From positions 109,223-173,222 of the forward strand of contig JAVSML010024328.1 in assembly GCA_038503035.1 (NCBI GenBank): 64,000 bases of DNA, given 5' to 3'. Of the stretch, positions 11,854 to 24,315 are shown piece by piece. This DNA is from Crocodylus rhombifer (Eukaryota; Chordata; Crocodylia; Crocodylidae). A program made the position numbers and the translations under genes. Under the pieces are notes generated by a model, which did not search any database, was not told where the DNA came from, and was given only the letters and a program-made list of their open reading frames with translations. The first letter of the stretch is position 1. Every line of letters begins with the position of its first letter.

Positions 11854-13784
11854 ATCTGTAAGACCAGTGGAGTTGGATTACTTCTGCAGACAGGTAGGGA
11901 ACCCATTTTATTCCTAAAGTTGCCATGCAAGGAAAGCAACCTTCTAATTACATAGGTATATATTTGAATATGTGAATATGGGCTGCAAGCAAAAAGAGGA
12001 GGCAAACGAGAGGAAAAAAGACACAGAAGAGGACATTGCCACCTCCATGCCACGTTCACTGTCTTTTCTCAGGCCTGCAGTGACCTTTCCATGTATGTTC
12101 CAGGGTTCGCAGGCTCTGAGGACGTTGGAGTGATAACATTAAAGAGCTGGGAGAGAATGACACAATCTTTTGCAGCTCTGCAGGACTCCTGGATTGAGTT
12201 AGTGCTAGTTCTGTCAACATTTTCTCCCCCTATAGACCGACACTTTGCTGGATGTAGGGGGACAGCAGTAGTAGAGAAAACTATGCTAGTTTAGTTCTGT
12301 AGAGAGCCAAGAACAGGTCAGAAATGTGGAAAATAGACCTGATTGGGTATAGTGCTGAGTCCCTTCCCTGTCTACTTGGTCATTCATGGCACCTTCCATG
12401 TGGAAACTCCAGCAGACACTTGGAAGGGTTTCCTCATTTCCTTTGTGAGAACTACATAAATAAAAGATGATTGAGCCCTTTTCATCATAGATCTCACATG
12501 AGAAAGAGAATAGACCCACTGTGCCATACAACCTTTTTCTATCAGCGTGAATCCATTGGATATCAGATATTAACTGCTTTACATGGTGATGGTCAATTAA
12601 AACCATGCAACTTTCTATTATTATCTTACAGCGGCTATTTAGAAACCTCAGTCAAGAGCAGGGCCCTGTTTACCTAGGCTTTGTTGTAAAGGGTTAATAC
12701 TGACGTTCACCAGCTTATTGTTTGCAGCCAGTCATGAATGAATAAGGCTTTAATGTATGCAGAGTAAAAAATAACTGATGTTAAAATGCAAGAGCAAATC
12801 AAATACATAGATATTCACAAAGACAGTTAAAACACTGTGCCTAATTAAGTCTTCATTTAAACATGTGTGTAATTTTGCTGTTCAAATTTATATATAGCTT
12901 TGCAGACTATATTTCCTACAGTGAGTCACGATGCCTGTTTGGAAATGTTGTTAGAGAGGTAAAGGAAATCTTTTGAATTTTGTGTTTTTGCAGATATACT
13001 GTGCTGTAAATGGGGACCTTAGAAGTTGTCCTGGTCATTCAGATGCTGTTTATTCTATTTGTTTCTTTGAGAAAAAGGTACATGGTAGACTTCAGGTTAT
13101 GTAGCTGTTCAAAAATCGTTCCACTACATGTTTTGCATGGTTGTAAAGCCCAGGATTGGCAAAGGCTAGACTTTTAGGGGAAAAAAAGAATTCTAAAGTG
13201 TACAATCTGCTATCAAGAATTAGGGAAAAGTTATAATTTCGTGCCAGTGACAATCCACAATGTATAACAACATGAGAAAGCACATTTCCTGTTTACTGAG
13301 CATAAAGACCTACCCATAAATGAAAAAAAATGAATGGAAATACATTGAATGAAAATGCTGGCTGGAATTTTCTTCTTTTTGAATGGGAAAATGGGTCCTT
13401 ATGCAACTCAACAATAGTTTGTTTCTTTTATTTTTTTCTGTGAAGACTGTAGGTGACTTAGTCAAGCTTTCACTGTATCGCAAAAGAATTTGGAGGGCTG
13501 GTTAATATAAGAAATCTGAGGGCGCCTGTTAGCTGACCATGGCTGCTATAGCAATGTGCACCACAGCCACTTTGTGCTTCATGGCAACAGTAGCGTTGGT
13601 CTTCCTGCTCCAAAAGCAAAGATCCTACCATCTGAGCTAAATGATAATATTTAGTTGGACTGAAGAGCAGTATCACTTACCAATTCAGCATAACACTTGT
13701 GTTACTCTCCTGCAGTTGCATGGCAAGCTTCTAATAAATATTAATGAAATTTAAAATATCTCTGTAATGCTGGTAAGAGCTGTT
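11854..13784. other. AT-rich single-copy DNA
   Basis: No recognisable gene, RNA or bounded repeat. Small frames such as 12286-12606 lack any family signature. Confidence 0.45.
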
Positions 13785-13890
13785 ATACCCACATTACATG
13801 TGGAGAACTGAGGCACAGTAAGCAGAGATGCCTTTTCCAGTGCCACACAGGAAGTCTGTAGCAGAGACATAAAGCCATGGGTCACTAGAC
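13785..13890 (-). repeat. MIR-like SINE relic
   Basis: The stretch contains the remains of the familiar GAACTGAGGCACAG block followed by a GCCACACAGGAAGT block and a GCAGAGACATAAAGCC block, in the order seen in MIR read from its minus strand. It is heavily diverged, so the limits are approximate. Confidence 0.5.
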
Positions 13891-16079
13891 TGAAATTATT
13901 CCCTGAATTAATCCATGGACACTACTGCTCGATTGTTCTTGTTCAGATGGTTTATTCTTATAATCAAGTTCAGTTTATTGCCTTGAGATGACAAGATAGG
14001 AGCAACAAAATTATAAATCACGTGACATTTATTAAGTGATCTTGGGACAGGTCAGTGAAACCCGGAGAATTTTTTGAACATGCACAATTGAACTACCAGA
14101 CACTAGCAATTGAACTCCTATGGAATCAGTCTACAGAGGCTAGCAGCTGCTGATTCACACTCCAGCAACGGCTCTTGAAGGTGGAATTTTCAAACAACAA
14201 ATACATGACAGTGGAAGGCTAAATGGGACACCCACCCCAGGGAGCTGATGTACACATAGCTCTTGCTGTTCTTGAGAAGTGTTATTTCAGTTACTAGCTC
14301 TGCTGGAAGGGTGGAGAACTGCACCTGAATGAAACAAATATGAGCAAATGATGGCTAACAGAAAAAGCATATTAAAAAATCCATGCATGGGGGGAAAAAT
14401 GTGAAAACAATCAGAGATTATTTGCAATGAAAATCTCATCCAGCCCTGCTGAGCATGGCAACATTCAGCTCTTTAATCTCAGTGTCATGTTGGTATGGAA
14501 ATGCCCCTCTGATTTTGAACACTGAAATGACTAAAACATTAAATCAGAAAGAGGAAATGGTATATAAGTTTACAAATATGGGAACTGTAGTTAAAGGCAC
14601 AATTCAGCGGTTATTTTACACACTCCCATCCATTCAAAATGCAATATATTTTGTACACATCCTTTCTTATACAGACTGTATCTCAAAAAAGGTTTACACA
14701 GAATTCTGCTTTCCCAGGGAGATTAATTGTTGCATGCCAGTAAGATGTTCTGTTTTGTTTCCAAACCTCAGTTTTATCTCCTTTTACTCAGGATATTAAT
14801 ATATTTACTTAACATCAACTTTCATGTGTACGATATAATTCTATATTCTATCATATACTGACACTGCATTGATACAATGACATAGCCAACAATGCACAGC
14901 TACATCTTCATCAAACAGACTTACTGTGAAACACACAGTAATCAGAGAGAGATGTCAGGTCACTGCATTAAGATGACATTTACACTGTCACAACTCAGTG
15001 TTATTACACAGAGACAAAATGCCATGACACAAACGTCACAATGCGGTGTCAAAGGCTCAGTCTGCCATATTTTATTTCTAGAAGTGACTTCATTCAGAAG
15101 AATATCTGTTCTTTCCTTTTGTGTTCATTGTTCCTTGAGAGGAAAGGTGTTTTTTCTCACACTCACTATCTCTTTGTCACTGGTCATCTTTCTTCCCTGT
15201 GACCCAATTTTGTGATCTATTTGCACTTGCCCCTCCCACCCGCCCAAAGGTGCTGAATATCCTTTATTCCCACCAAAGTCCATGAAAGTCAAAGGTGCTC
15301 AGTATCTTGCTAATCAGGTATTAGTACTTGGGAGACATGATGATTTGGATCTTGCCTCCCAAATGACCAACAAAGCATAAAAGAATCGGCTTTAGAATCA
15401 CACATGGGATATTGTATTAACATAAAACTGATACTTAAAGGACTGTCAAAGTATATTTGAAAGTAAGAGGTACCTTACAGGCTTTAGCCAATAAATCATA
15501 TGGCAGTTATAGTTATTCTGCCTATTAAGTCATTAAGGTCCAGATTGTTACAGATTATTGGGTGGTAGGTAGTGTGCCCTTTACCTCCTCAGTAATGACT
15601 TAAGAGCTGTAAATCTATTTCCACCAAAAGAATGGAACTAAATAAAACAAAGAGAACTTCACTTACTAGTCATTACTTTATGTCAGCTGTGTCTTGCATA
15701 ATGAAACTCCTGTTCATGAAGTAAATAAAGTGCCTTCCCAATAAGAACTCTTCATGATCATGCCAGTTGTCAAGAGCTGGCAAAGCTGAAAAATGAAAGC
15801 CACTTTTCACAGTTTACAGATCATGAGCTATTGACTCTTGTCTATCACAGAAACCAGTACAGTAGGGAAAATGTTTAATAATGAAATCAAAAATGGATAA
15901 TCATTTCATTGTAAGGAACTCTCTCTGCCAAATTTGGCCATGTGTCATATTTGCAGACTAATCAATATCAAATGCAAAAACTTTTGTTTAAAACCATACT
16001 GAAAATTTGACTAGAGACCCCATCCTACAAGCCAGATATGAATAGCAGTTGTAGAAAATACACAACTTTAAAAGGAAAA
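13891..16079. other. AT-rich single-copy DNA
   Basis: Frames at 14455-14799 and 14892-15215 are rich in I, F, S and T and look like translated AT-rich DNA rather than protein. I see no repeat boundary. Confidence 0.4.
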
Positions 16080-16250
16080 AGTTTAGAGCATCGGGCTGGG
16101 ATCCAGGATGCCTAGCTCTTATTCCTAACTGGCATGAGACTCCTGTGGCACTCTGGAATGCTAATCTTTCTGTTCTTCTATTTCCCTACCTGTGAAATGA
16201 ATGTAGGAAGTGTAATACTAACCTACGTCGTAGAAGTTCTGTGGGCTCCA
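16080..16250 (+). repeat. MIR-like SINE relic
   Basis: Order and wording match a degraded MIR on the plus strand: GGGCTGGGATCCAGGATGCC, a central region, CTATTTCCCTACCTGTGAAA, then TAATACTAACCTACGTCG. A 3' flank follows. Divergence is high, as expected for this old family. Confidence 0.6.
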
Positions 16251-16308
16251 GTTCTGACTGATAACAATGCAAATCAGTATTAAAATATTATAATCTAGCT
16301 GGGTTCTT

Positions 16309-16490
16309 GGTTGTAGCCGTGTTGGTCTAAGGACATAGGCAGGAAAGGTTCTTTGGGTAGATGTGATGTCTTTTATTAGACCAACTGAGTAGTTGGAAAA
16401 AAAGTTCTTAGCAAACTTTCGGGCGCAGTCACCCTTCCTCAGGCTTAGGGAGTCTCTGCTGGTCTGAGACTCCAAGAAATGAGAGAAGCT
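16309..16490 (-). mobile_element. Old dispersed retroelement relic (Penelope-like?)
   Basis: Read on the minus strand the element contains GCCTGAGGAAGGGTGAC, a CGCCCGAAAGTTTGC block, GGTCTAATAAAAGACATCAC and ends near GACCAACACGGCTACAACC. I recognise this as a common amniote dispersed repeat and believe it is related to Penelope-like elements, but the class is uncertain. Within it a degenerate hammerhead-ribozyme core can be drawn at 16408-16460 (see findings). Confidence 0.5.
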
Positions 16491-17954
16491 AAAAATGCGG
16501 TAGGATGTCAGTGAGAATGTAAGTAGGTAGAAATTAGAACTTATATGCTTATAAACTGGATAGAATTTTCATAGCAATATACCTTTTGGAGGGCTGATTT
16601 TGGCCTTTCCCCCCTACCAAATAAGGGTATTCTGATTTGTTTCTGAATCTATTGTATAATCATTCTTTTTCACTATTTCAGTGACTGGTTTCCAAGCAGT
16701 ACAAGCTTACATGTGAATCTTTGCTGTATTTTGAAATCACATGTAACATCCAGGAGTCTTCCTCAAGATGGCACTACTGAACTGTTGCACATACCTCCGA
16801 ACCCTTACATAACCTTGTTTGTACAGAACTAGGGTTGTTTTAAAGCTAAGATCACACAATGCTAATTTGACCAATGATTTTCATTTCTTTTTTGGCAAAA
16901 TGCCTTTTTTATGTCTAGATGCAGGCATTTAAGGGCAATGTTTATATGCAGGCTCTGCCAGTGGAGGTTTGCAGTCAGGGAAGGCATGTTGAAAAATAGC
17001 TTGGATTACAGTTTTGGATCTAAGAAACTATGAATCCATGACAGTGTTGCTTTACATTCCTCTCTGCCCTTCAGCTGAATTCCAGAATCTGTACTGTGAT
17101 ATGTGAATTGCACAGGAAGATGCAAACAAAAGGGTCGGGGGTGTAGAGAGTAGAGGGTGCTTTTTCCTTGCAGATAAGTCATTCCTAACACAGGAAGATC
17201 ACCTACTTCTGCTTCTCCCTTTTTCTTCAGCGCTTATGGAGATCCCATGGTGGGTCTGAGCATCTGGAGTGGGAAAAGAAGCAGGGAGGAGAGAGGGGGA
17301 GCTGAGAGGGAGTCTCATTATTGCCTCCCCCATCCCAAACCCTGCAGGACATTCACCAATCAGCTTCACACAGCTGGCATTGACCTTTGCACATGCTGTG
17401 AACTGCCACTTAATGGAAGGTTCCAGGGTAGCTGGGATTTAAAACCACCTGTGCCCTCACCCCCCTTTGCTTGACACCTTGTGTAGCTCTGCTAGAGCAG
17501 TGTGTGGGCCATGCCCTGCAACAGTCCTCCCCAGCAGGCCATTTATTTGTAAGCCCCCTATATTTTTAGAATGCCTTGCTCAATTTTCCTGAACTTCCCC
17601 TTTACATTTGCTCTGAGTTAAGATATTTTACCTGGAAAGCACATTATTTGATGCAGCCTTGTGTTGTGGAGATCACTGGCATGGGAACTTTGGGCTCTAT
17701 CTTTTGATGAAGCAGTGGGAGATACGGAATTAACAGATTCTTTGCCTGCACAACACTCCTGTAAACCAGTACAATGAGCTCAATCATATTCTTTAAAAAC
17801 TAGTTAGGTTTTAAGCACAGGGATAAAGGTATGCTTTTACCTTATGTGATTGCAATGACAGAACTACATTTGGTAAGTCCTGAGTTCATAGTTCACCTTT
17901 GCCTTCTCTTCATTTGCACCCCCCTGGTTAGTGGGGCTCAGTAATGTACTAGGG
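16491..17954. other. Mixed single-copy DNA
   Basis: No recognisable feature. A purine-rich patch lies at about 17276-17312. Confidence 0.4.
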
Positions 17955-18364
17955 CAGGACTGAACAACTTCTAAGACCCCAGGAGCCACACCAGTGGGGG
18001 CCACATGCTGCGTGAGCCATCTCAGATGAGACACAGGCTGTGTGCTGTGTGGATGCACATCCACCCTCTGCACTGCCTGCCCACATGGACACCCCATCCC
18101 ACTGCAGCATTAGGCACTCCCCTCACCTCTGCACCAGATGCCCCCTCCACTACATCACCTCATCGGCACAATTCCTCCCTTCTGTGTGGCTCCAGACTCA
18201 CCTGAAGCTCAGGTGGAGGCAGGAAGTGGCAAGCAGAGGAGGAGGAGAGAACTGGGACTCCAGGTGCTGTTTGAGCTGGAGCAATGGGGGAGAACAGTAG
18301 CTGGGGGGGGGCCATAATTTAACCCCTTGCATGCAGCCTGCAGGCCACCAGTTGCATAGCCCTG
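17955..18364. mobile_element. hAT-like MITE
   Basis: The left end CAGGACTGAACAACTTC and the right end read inward, CAGGGCTATGCAACTGG, form a hAT-type inverted repeat. Flanks TACTAGGG and CACTAAAC agree at 4 of 8 positions and could be a worn 8-bp target duplication. The interior is GC-richer than its surroundings and non-coding. Confidence 0.55.
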
Positions 18365-19804
18365 CACTAAACTAATAGCAAAAAGGTTCTTATCTTATGG
18401 GAAGAGCATTCTTCTGAGGTTGTGGACTCCCCTCAAGAATTTTCTTTTTTATTAAGTTCTCCTTCAATGTGTAATGGCTGTTAAAATTCTGGTTTGGACA
18501 TCTTAATGTAGTGGGAGGTAGTAGGAATTTTTTCTAAGTTGCAGCCAGCAGCAAGATTTGAATAAGCAACCATAATAGTACCATATTACTCTTTTACTAA
18601 ATGCCCACTGAATTTAAATCACTATAATTGTGAGAAACTTGGTTTTAAAACAAGACCTAGAAATGGTCCTTTGATTGAACCTGCAGAGGGGCAGTCAGAG
18701 AGGTGAATAAACTCCACTAAGAGTTCCTTTGCCTCACATTCATGTAGTAAAACAACTGGGCTGTTTGAAGTGTCTTTGGACAAAACTGGACCAGTGTAGA
18801 GATGGCTTTGAGCCAAAAGCTAGAGCTGTTGAAGAGTTATGGGTACCAGTAGAGGTATGGAGTCAGAATCATAGCTGGTAGAGGAGGTGTGGAGGCAGCA
18901 TGAGGTCCTGGCAAACAAAGTATTCTTTGTGGAAATCAGGTCATGCTACCACTTCAACCTGGAGTTGGCTGTGCCAGTATTCTGGGACTTAATTGACTAC
19001 TGAGAGCAAAACATGAGTGGGGTGCACCAGAAGGAGTCAAAGGGATATTTGCCCACTGAGTTGTCACACTGCCGGTGGGAAAACAAAGACAAAGGATTAC
19101 TGCTCATGATGCTCTGGGTCTGTATGCATTTTACTTGCCATGGGCAATTCATTCTCAAATTAATGTGTTTTCTCTCCCCTTAATAAAAGTTGCCTTCATT
19201 TTATGGACAGATTCATTTCTTGTGAGCAGGGTGGTATTACCCACAACAGGATCTCAGGGAAAGGACCATATTTTCTTGTGTGATAGCTGTGCATATATAA
19301 TAGCTATAGCCCTGCCTCAGAATTTGGAAGATAAATTATTTTGGCTTCACCCAAATTTCTAAAGAAACAGATTAAAAATACATTTCTCTAAAAAGACATT
19401 ATTTCCCACATTATTTCCCACATCCACGTGGGAAATCCACACCAAATGGTATATTAGTCCCACTCCTCATTCAGTTTCATCTGTAATATTATGCAAGATG
19501 AGGAATGGATGTTCAAACACAAAATTATAATAATACTTCCTTGGTCTTGGTCTAGGGTACACGATAACCATAATCCAGGTTTTAGGAACAGCATTTTTGA
19601 AAAAGAGGGCAACTGTTATGCAAGTAAATACAGCATTTAGTTTTCTCAGGTATCTCAGGATGGAGGTTTGAGCTGCTTTTTTTTGGTTATTTTACGAAGA
19701 ATTCCTAGGTTTTGTGTGATGTGATGGCAGAGTGATGAACTCACTGTGACTCCAGAACAGTGAGTTAAAGTCTAACTCCAGATTCATGCCAAAAGCTATA
19801 CCCA
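18365..19804. other. AT-rich single-copy DNA
   Basis: No gene or repeat recognised. The small frames here carry no domain. Confidence 0.4.
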
Positions 19805-20376
19805 AACTACTCCATTGTAAATGGGTATCAAGTCACCTGGGTTGGAAAGTTCAAGATAGTTGGACATGATCATGAATGGTGCATGCCTCTGGACGCTGCA
19901 GGGGCACGGCGACTGCCCGCAGGTGGCGGCAGCATTGTCAGCGGTGGGGGCATGGCAGTGGCGAGCGGGAAGCTCCCACAGGCAACCATGGTGGTGTCAG
20001 AGGTGGGGGTGGGCTGAGTGGGGAACTCCCACAGATGGCCGTATTGGTGGCAGTGGGGTGTGTGGCAACCACCTGCAGATGCTGCTGGCAGTGGTGGCCA
20101 GTGGCAATCAGGGACCACCTGCAGGCGCCGTCAGTGGTGTTGGCAGGAGCTCCCCACTCAGCCGGCCCCAACTGCCGACACCACTGTGGCTGCCTGTGGG
20201 AGCTCCCCGTTCACTGCCACCACACCCCTGCTGCTGCCACCACCACCACCACTGCTTGTAGGCGGTTTTTGTGCCCCGCTCCCAGCCTCCAGGGGCAGGC
20301 GTCATTCATGATCATGTCCAGCTATCTTGAACTTTCGAACCCAGATGACTCGATACCCATTCACAACAGAGTAGTT
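19805..20376. repeat. Large imperfect palindrome (foldback element)
   Basis: The sequence folds back over its full 572 bp. The outer 74 bases (19805-19878) match the reverse complement of 20303-20376 with about 7 mismatches by eye, including the shared block GGACATGATCATGAATG. The pairing continues inward with gaps through GC-rich DNA, for example GGCTGAGTGGGGAACTCCCA against GGCTGAGTGGGGAGCTCCTG, to a spacer near 20030-20145. The arms encode mirrored frames with no protein signature. I found no target duplication. Its inner GC-rich part resembles the repeat at 28553-28990. Confidence 0.85.
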
Positions 20377-20525
20377 ATGTGGTGGGGTGGCAAGCTGCAA
20401 CTGCCCACAGGTGCCATTGGCAGTATTGGCAGCGCTTTTCATAGGGGGTGCACCACCAATCTCAGGAGGTGCACATGTTCCCACATGCACCCCCTACGCA
20501 TCACCAATGGACATGATGCTAATCA
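20377..20525 (-). repeat. GC-rich dispersed repeat, minus-strand copy
   Basis: On the minus strand it begins near GGTGATGCGTAGGGGGTGCA, then AACATGTGCACCTCCTGAGA, and runs to GGGCAGTTGCAGCTTGCC beside the palindrome. The same start signature occurs at 28553, 44070 and 62446, and the part after it matches 28595-28640. Confidence 0.5.
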
Positions 20526-22895
20526 CATCATTCCCTTGGCCACTGTAGCTTAAAGAAATGGGTGTGCCTTAGCCATACTAGCAAAATTGGCTATTTGGCT
20601 TATCTGAATTTTCCTTAGGTTTTATACGTGGTCCTTGTTGTTACTAATAACACCTGACTGAAAGGTTGCATTGGAAAGCCAATGGAAAGATTAAATTGGA
20701 CATTTTAACTAACTTTTTTGGCATAAGGAGGAACGTAAAGAAAACTCCTTCCCTTTCTGACTTGGTGGCTCTAGCTTCATGGTCTTCTTTGCCAGGAAAA
20801 ATTGTGTTTCCTGCAGCATCCCTTTCTACTCCATGGGCACAATCTGTATTCCTAAGATCAGGACTAATGTCCTGAGGTCTTGATAAAGTCAATGGAAGTT
20901 TGGAACAGACCTTAGTGGGGTCAGTTTTTCACTCCTGGAAATTAGTCTAATATTCTTTTCTGTCCTGGAAAGTATTGTTAAGATTAGCTGCTGGCTGAAA
21001 AAGTAAAACATTAGGGTGTTGCTACTCAAAGTAGTGAATATTAACTATACAGGCTAGATTCTTCTACTTGCACCTATAGTGAGAAATACCTTACTGCTCA
21101 CCTAGGCCTTGGTTTTGTGCATGTGCTAAAGTTTGTTTTCTGAATTTCAGCTGGTCCACTTAGAGCAGACCTTAGAACCAAAATCAATATGTAATGAGGT
21201 GTGTAAAGGTGGTAGCATTTGGACCATTATTATTAATTTATTGATGAACTGATAATGATCTGAATGCTGCCCACACATATAAGAATACACAACTTGTACT
21301 GCAACAGCTGACAATCTACGAGCATACAAAACCAGTTAAATTGGGGAGGTAGATAAAATACAAAAAGAGATGGCTGGTCACATTTCCAGTCCTAAGATAC
21401 TTGCTGTGCCTGAATTTTTTTTTATTATGTGATGTGTGAACTACAGGAATTATTTAAGGAACCTTTATTACAGTATGAATGATTAATAATTTCAAAGCGT
21501 GTGAAATGAGACTTAAAGCCCGGTATAAAAGAATGGGTCACAAGACAGTTTGTTTATTTGTGGGAAACATTCCTGCCGTATGAAGAGAAGCAAAATATGT
21601 AACCTTTTCTCACATAGACATGTTCTTGTTGCACCCATCTTTCTTTTGTTTTTTTCCTTCTCCCTATTGTTTCAGTTTTCATCGCATGATTTTGCTTGAT
21701 GGCATACAATAGCGCTCTTGTTTTAGCTGTGTATTTTTTTAAATGTTCAAAATCTTCCTAAGTATAGAAGGAACCGGAGGGGGAAGAAAAAATAAGAAAA
21801 AGGAAGTTCCACATACGATACATTACGTCTGTGTCTCTTTATTACTTTTCCTAGCTCTGTATAAACAAATAAAGTAATTCTATAACCTAATTTATTGAGT
21901 ATCTCTTCTGCTTAGTTCATAATAGATGAAAAGATACAAGGTAATACACATTAGGATGCATGCGCTTCTAGTTACTAAATCTAGCACATGCATGTATGTA
22001 TAGAATGTTCTTACTGTAAGACTACATTAGCACAATTGGCAGAGGAAGATGAAGGAATACAATAGGAATTTTCAGTGATTGAATGGTCTTAGAACAAATG
22101 TGGCCTCTAATAGATGCTGGAATGCCAGTTTGATTCCAGATAGGAATGGCTATATCCATATGTACCCAGGAAAGTTGATGAGGAAACACTAATCTAGCCT
22201 TTCCCAGAAAGGCATCTAGAGTGCTAGATGGAATTTAATCAATGTAAGATTACTTACAGGAAGGCTGGCATCAAAGTACAACAGCTGAATTGTAGCAGAT
22301 GGCTAGATTTGAAGGAGATGTAAACAAAGACTGAATAACTAAGCAGTGCATTCTGGTAATGTCAAAGTTTTCAGACTCTAAAAGGTTTAGTCTAAGAACT
22401 CTAAAACTTTATTACTAAGCCCCCAAATATTCCTACACTCCTGAGGCATGTGAGGTCTGAAAAGCAGCTGAGCCATGTGTTTTTCTGTGTGAAGAAGATG
22501 GGGAGTTGGAATCTGATGGCCCCATAGCATGTTCAGAAATATGATCATTTCTCTACTTTGATGGGTTTGGAACTCCTCAAGAAGTTCCAGCTACACTAGC
22601 AAAGAGGTTTTTAAGGTTGTTAGAGTGAAGAGAATGCTGGAGCATATGGTCAATGAATACAGAAATGCATGGATATAGTGGCTAACTTCAATTTTACCTT
22701 ATAAGGAGATGCATATCAGCTCCTGACTACAGGACTACAAACTCCATGACTTGGTCTTTGTACAAAAATTATTTGAGCTGGGAGCACTGCATGCCAGTAA
22801 GAAGGGAAGATAGTTTTTCAGGCTGAGTATAAGAATCAGTTTCCCACAAGGTAAGATTTATAAAATAGTGCTCCAAAGAAGTAAGATAAAGCATG
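20526..22895. other. AT-rich single-copy DNA
   Basis: No gene or clear repeat. A purine-rich stretch is at about 21765-21810. Confidence 0.4.
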
Positions 22896-24204
22896 TGTTC
22901 AAAAATGCGAGGAAGGAGGACCCAGGAAACCGTAGGCCAGTTAGTCTTACCTCGATCCTGGGTAAGCTTTTTGAGAGAATTATCATGGCACATGTTCACA
23001 AGGGGCCAGCGGAGGAGAATATGCTTAGGGGCAACCAACATGGATTCATTAGAGGCAGGTCCTATCAGACCAACCTGGTGGCCTTCTATGACCAGGTCAC
23101 CCAACCCTTAGATGCAGGGGTAGCAGTGGATGTAGTCTTCCTGGACTTTAGAAGGGCCTTTGACACTGTCTCTCACCCCATTCTCATTAAAAATCTAGGG
23201 GACTGGGGCATTGACACCTACACAGTCAAATGGGTCACTAAGTGGCTGGAGGGCCTCACCCAGAGAGTGGTGGTGGACGGGTCATTTTTGACGTGGAGGG
23301 ATGTGGGCAGTGGGGTCCCCCAGGGCTCAGTCCTTGGGCCCACACTGTTCAACATCTTCATCAGTGACTTGGAGGAGGCGGTAAAAAGCACCCTGTTCAA
23401 ATTTGATGATGACACTAAGATGTGGGGGGAAGTGGGCAGGCTGGAAGGGAGGAATAGGCTGCAATCAGACCTAGACAGGTTACAGGGGTGGGCGGATGAG
23501 AACAGGATGGGTTTCAACAATGACAAGTGCAAGGTGATGCACCTGGGGAGGAAGAACCAGCAGCATATCTACAGGCTAGGGAACTCCCTTCTCGGCAGTG
23601 CAGAAGCAGAAAAGGATCTTGGAGTCATTATTGATGCCAAGGTGAACATGGGCCGGCAGTGTGGGGATGCAGTTAGGAAGGTCAACCACACCTTGTCATG
23701 CATCCACAGATGCATCTCAAGCAGATCCAAGGAGGTGATACTCCCCCTCTATGCGGCACTGGTTAGGCCGCAGCTGAAGTACTGCATCCAGTTCTGGGCG
23801 CTGCACTTCAAGAGGGATGTGGACATCATGCAAGTGGTCCACAGGAGGTCCACTTGCATGATCAGGGGGCAGCAGGGCAGGCCCTATGAGGAGAGGCTAT
23901 GGACCTGAACCTGTTCAGCCTCCACAGGAGAAGGCTGAGTGGGGATCTAGTGGCCTGTTACAAACTAGTCGGAGGGAACCAGCAGGCATTGGGGGAGACC
24001 CTGTTCCCCCGAGCACTACCAGGAGTGACCAGGAATAAAGGTCACAAGCTGGCAGAGGGTAAATTCAGGATAGACATCAGGAGGTGCTACTTCATGGTCA
24101 GGGCAGCTAGGATCTGGAACCAGCTTCCAAGCGAAGTGGTGCTGGCTCCTACCCCAGGGGTCTTTAAGACAAGGCTAGACGAACACCTTGTTGGGGTCGT
24201 TTGA
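22896..24204 (+). pseudogene. CR1 ORF2 fragment: reverse transcriptase from PVSLTS to C-terminus
   Basis: The frame reads EDPGNRRPVSLTSILGKLFE, then FLDFRRAFDTVSH with the first catalytic Asp, the intact PQGSVLGP motif, and then FDDD in place of the invariant FADD. Thus an Ala beside the catalytic pair has become Asp. KCKVMHLG, which is broken in copy 1, is intact here. At about 23901 a G is missing relative to copy 1 (TATGGACC against TATGGGACC). This shifts the frame after PYEERL, and the remainder (DLNLFSLHRRRLSG to LDEHLVGVV) continues in another frame to 24204. The stretch near 23825-23862 carries clustered changes discussed in the findings. It is a dead LINE fragment without an endonuclease. 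Confidence 0.92.
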
Positions 24205-24292
24205 CCCCAGTAATTTTCCCTGCCATGGTAGGGGGTCGGACTTGATGATCTGCTCAGGTCCCTTCCAACCCTACCAACTATGAAACTATGAA
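22896..24292 (+). mobile_element. CR1 LINE copy 2 (young, 5'-truncated)
   Basis: This is a 1.4-kb 3' portion of a CR1 on the plus strand. It begins inside the reverse transcriptase, where similarity to copy 1 starts at TTCAAAAA. It ends with two tandem ACTATGAA octamers at about 24275-24292, the typical CR1 tail. A Tigger-like MITE lies 23 bp downstream. Confidence 0.92.
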
Positions 24293-24315
24293 TCATCCCT
24301 GAGCTCTTCTATATA

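Noticed and set aside
14455..15215. Two frames of more than 100 codons in AT-rich DNA
   Set aside because: Composition is that of translated AT-rich DNA, with no splice context or motif that I could recognise.
19860..20553. A 225-codon plus-strand frame
   Set aside because: It lies in the palindrome, overlaps frames of similar length on the other strand and is low-complexity GC-rich text.
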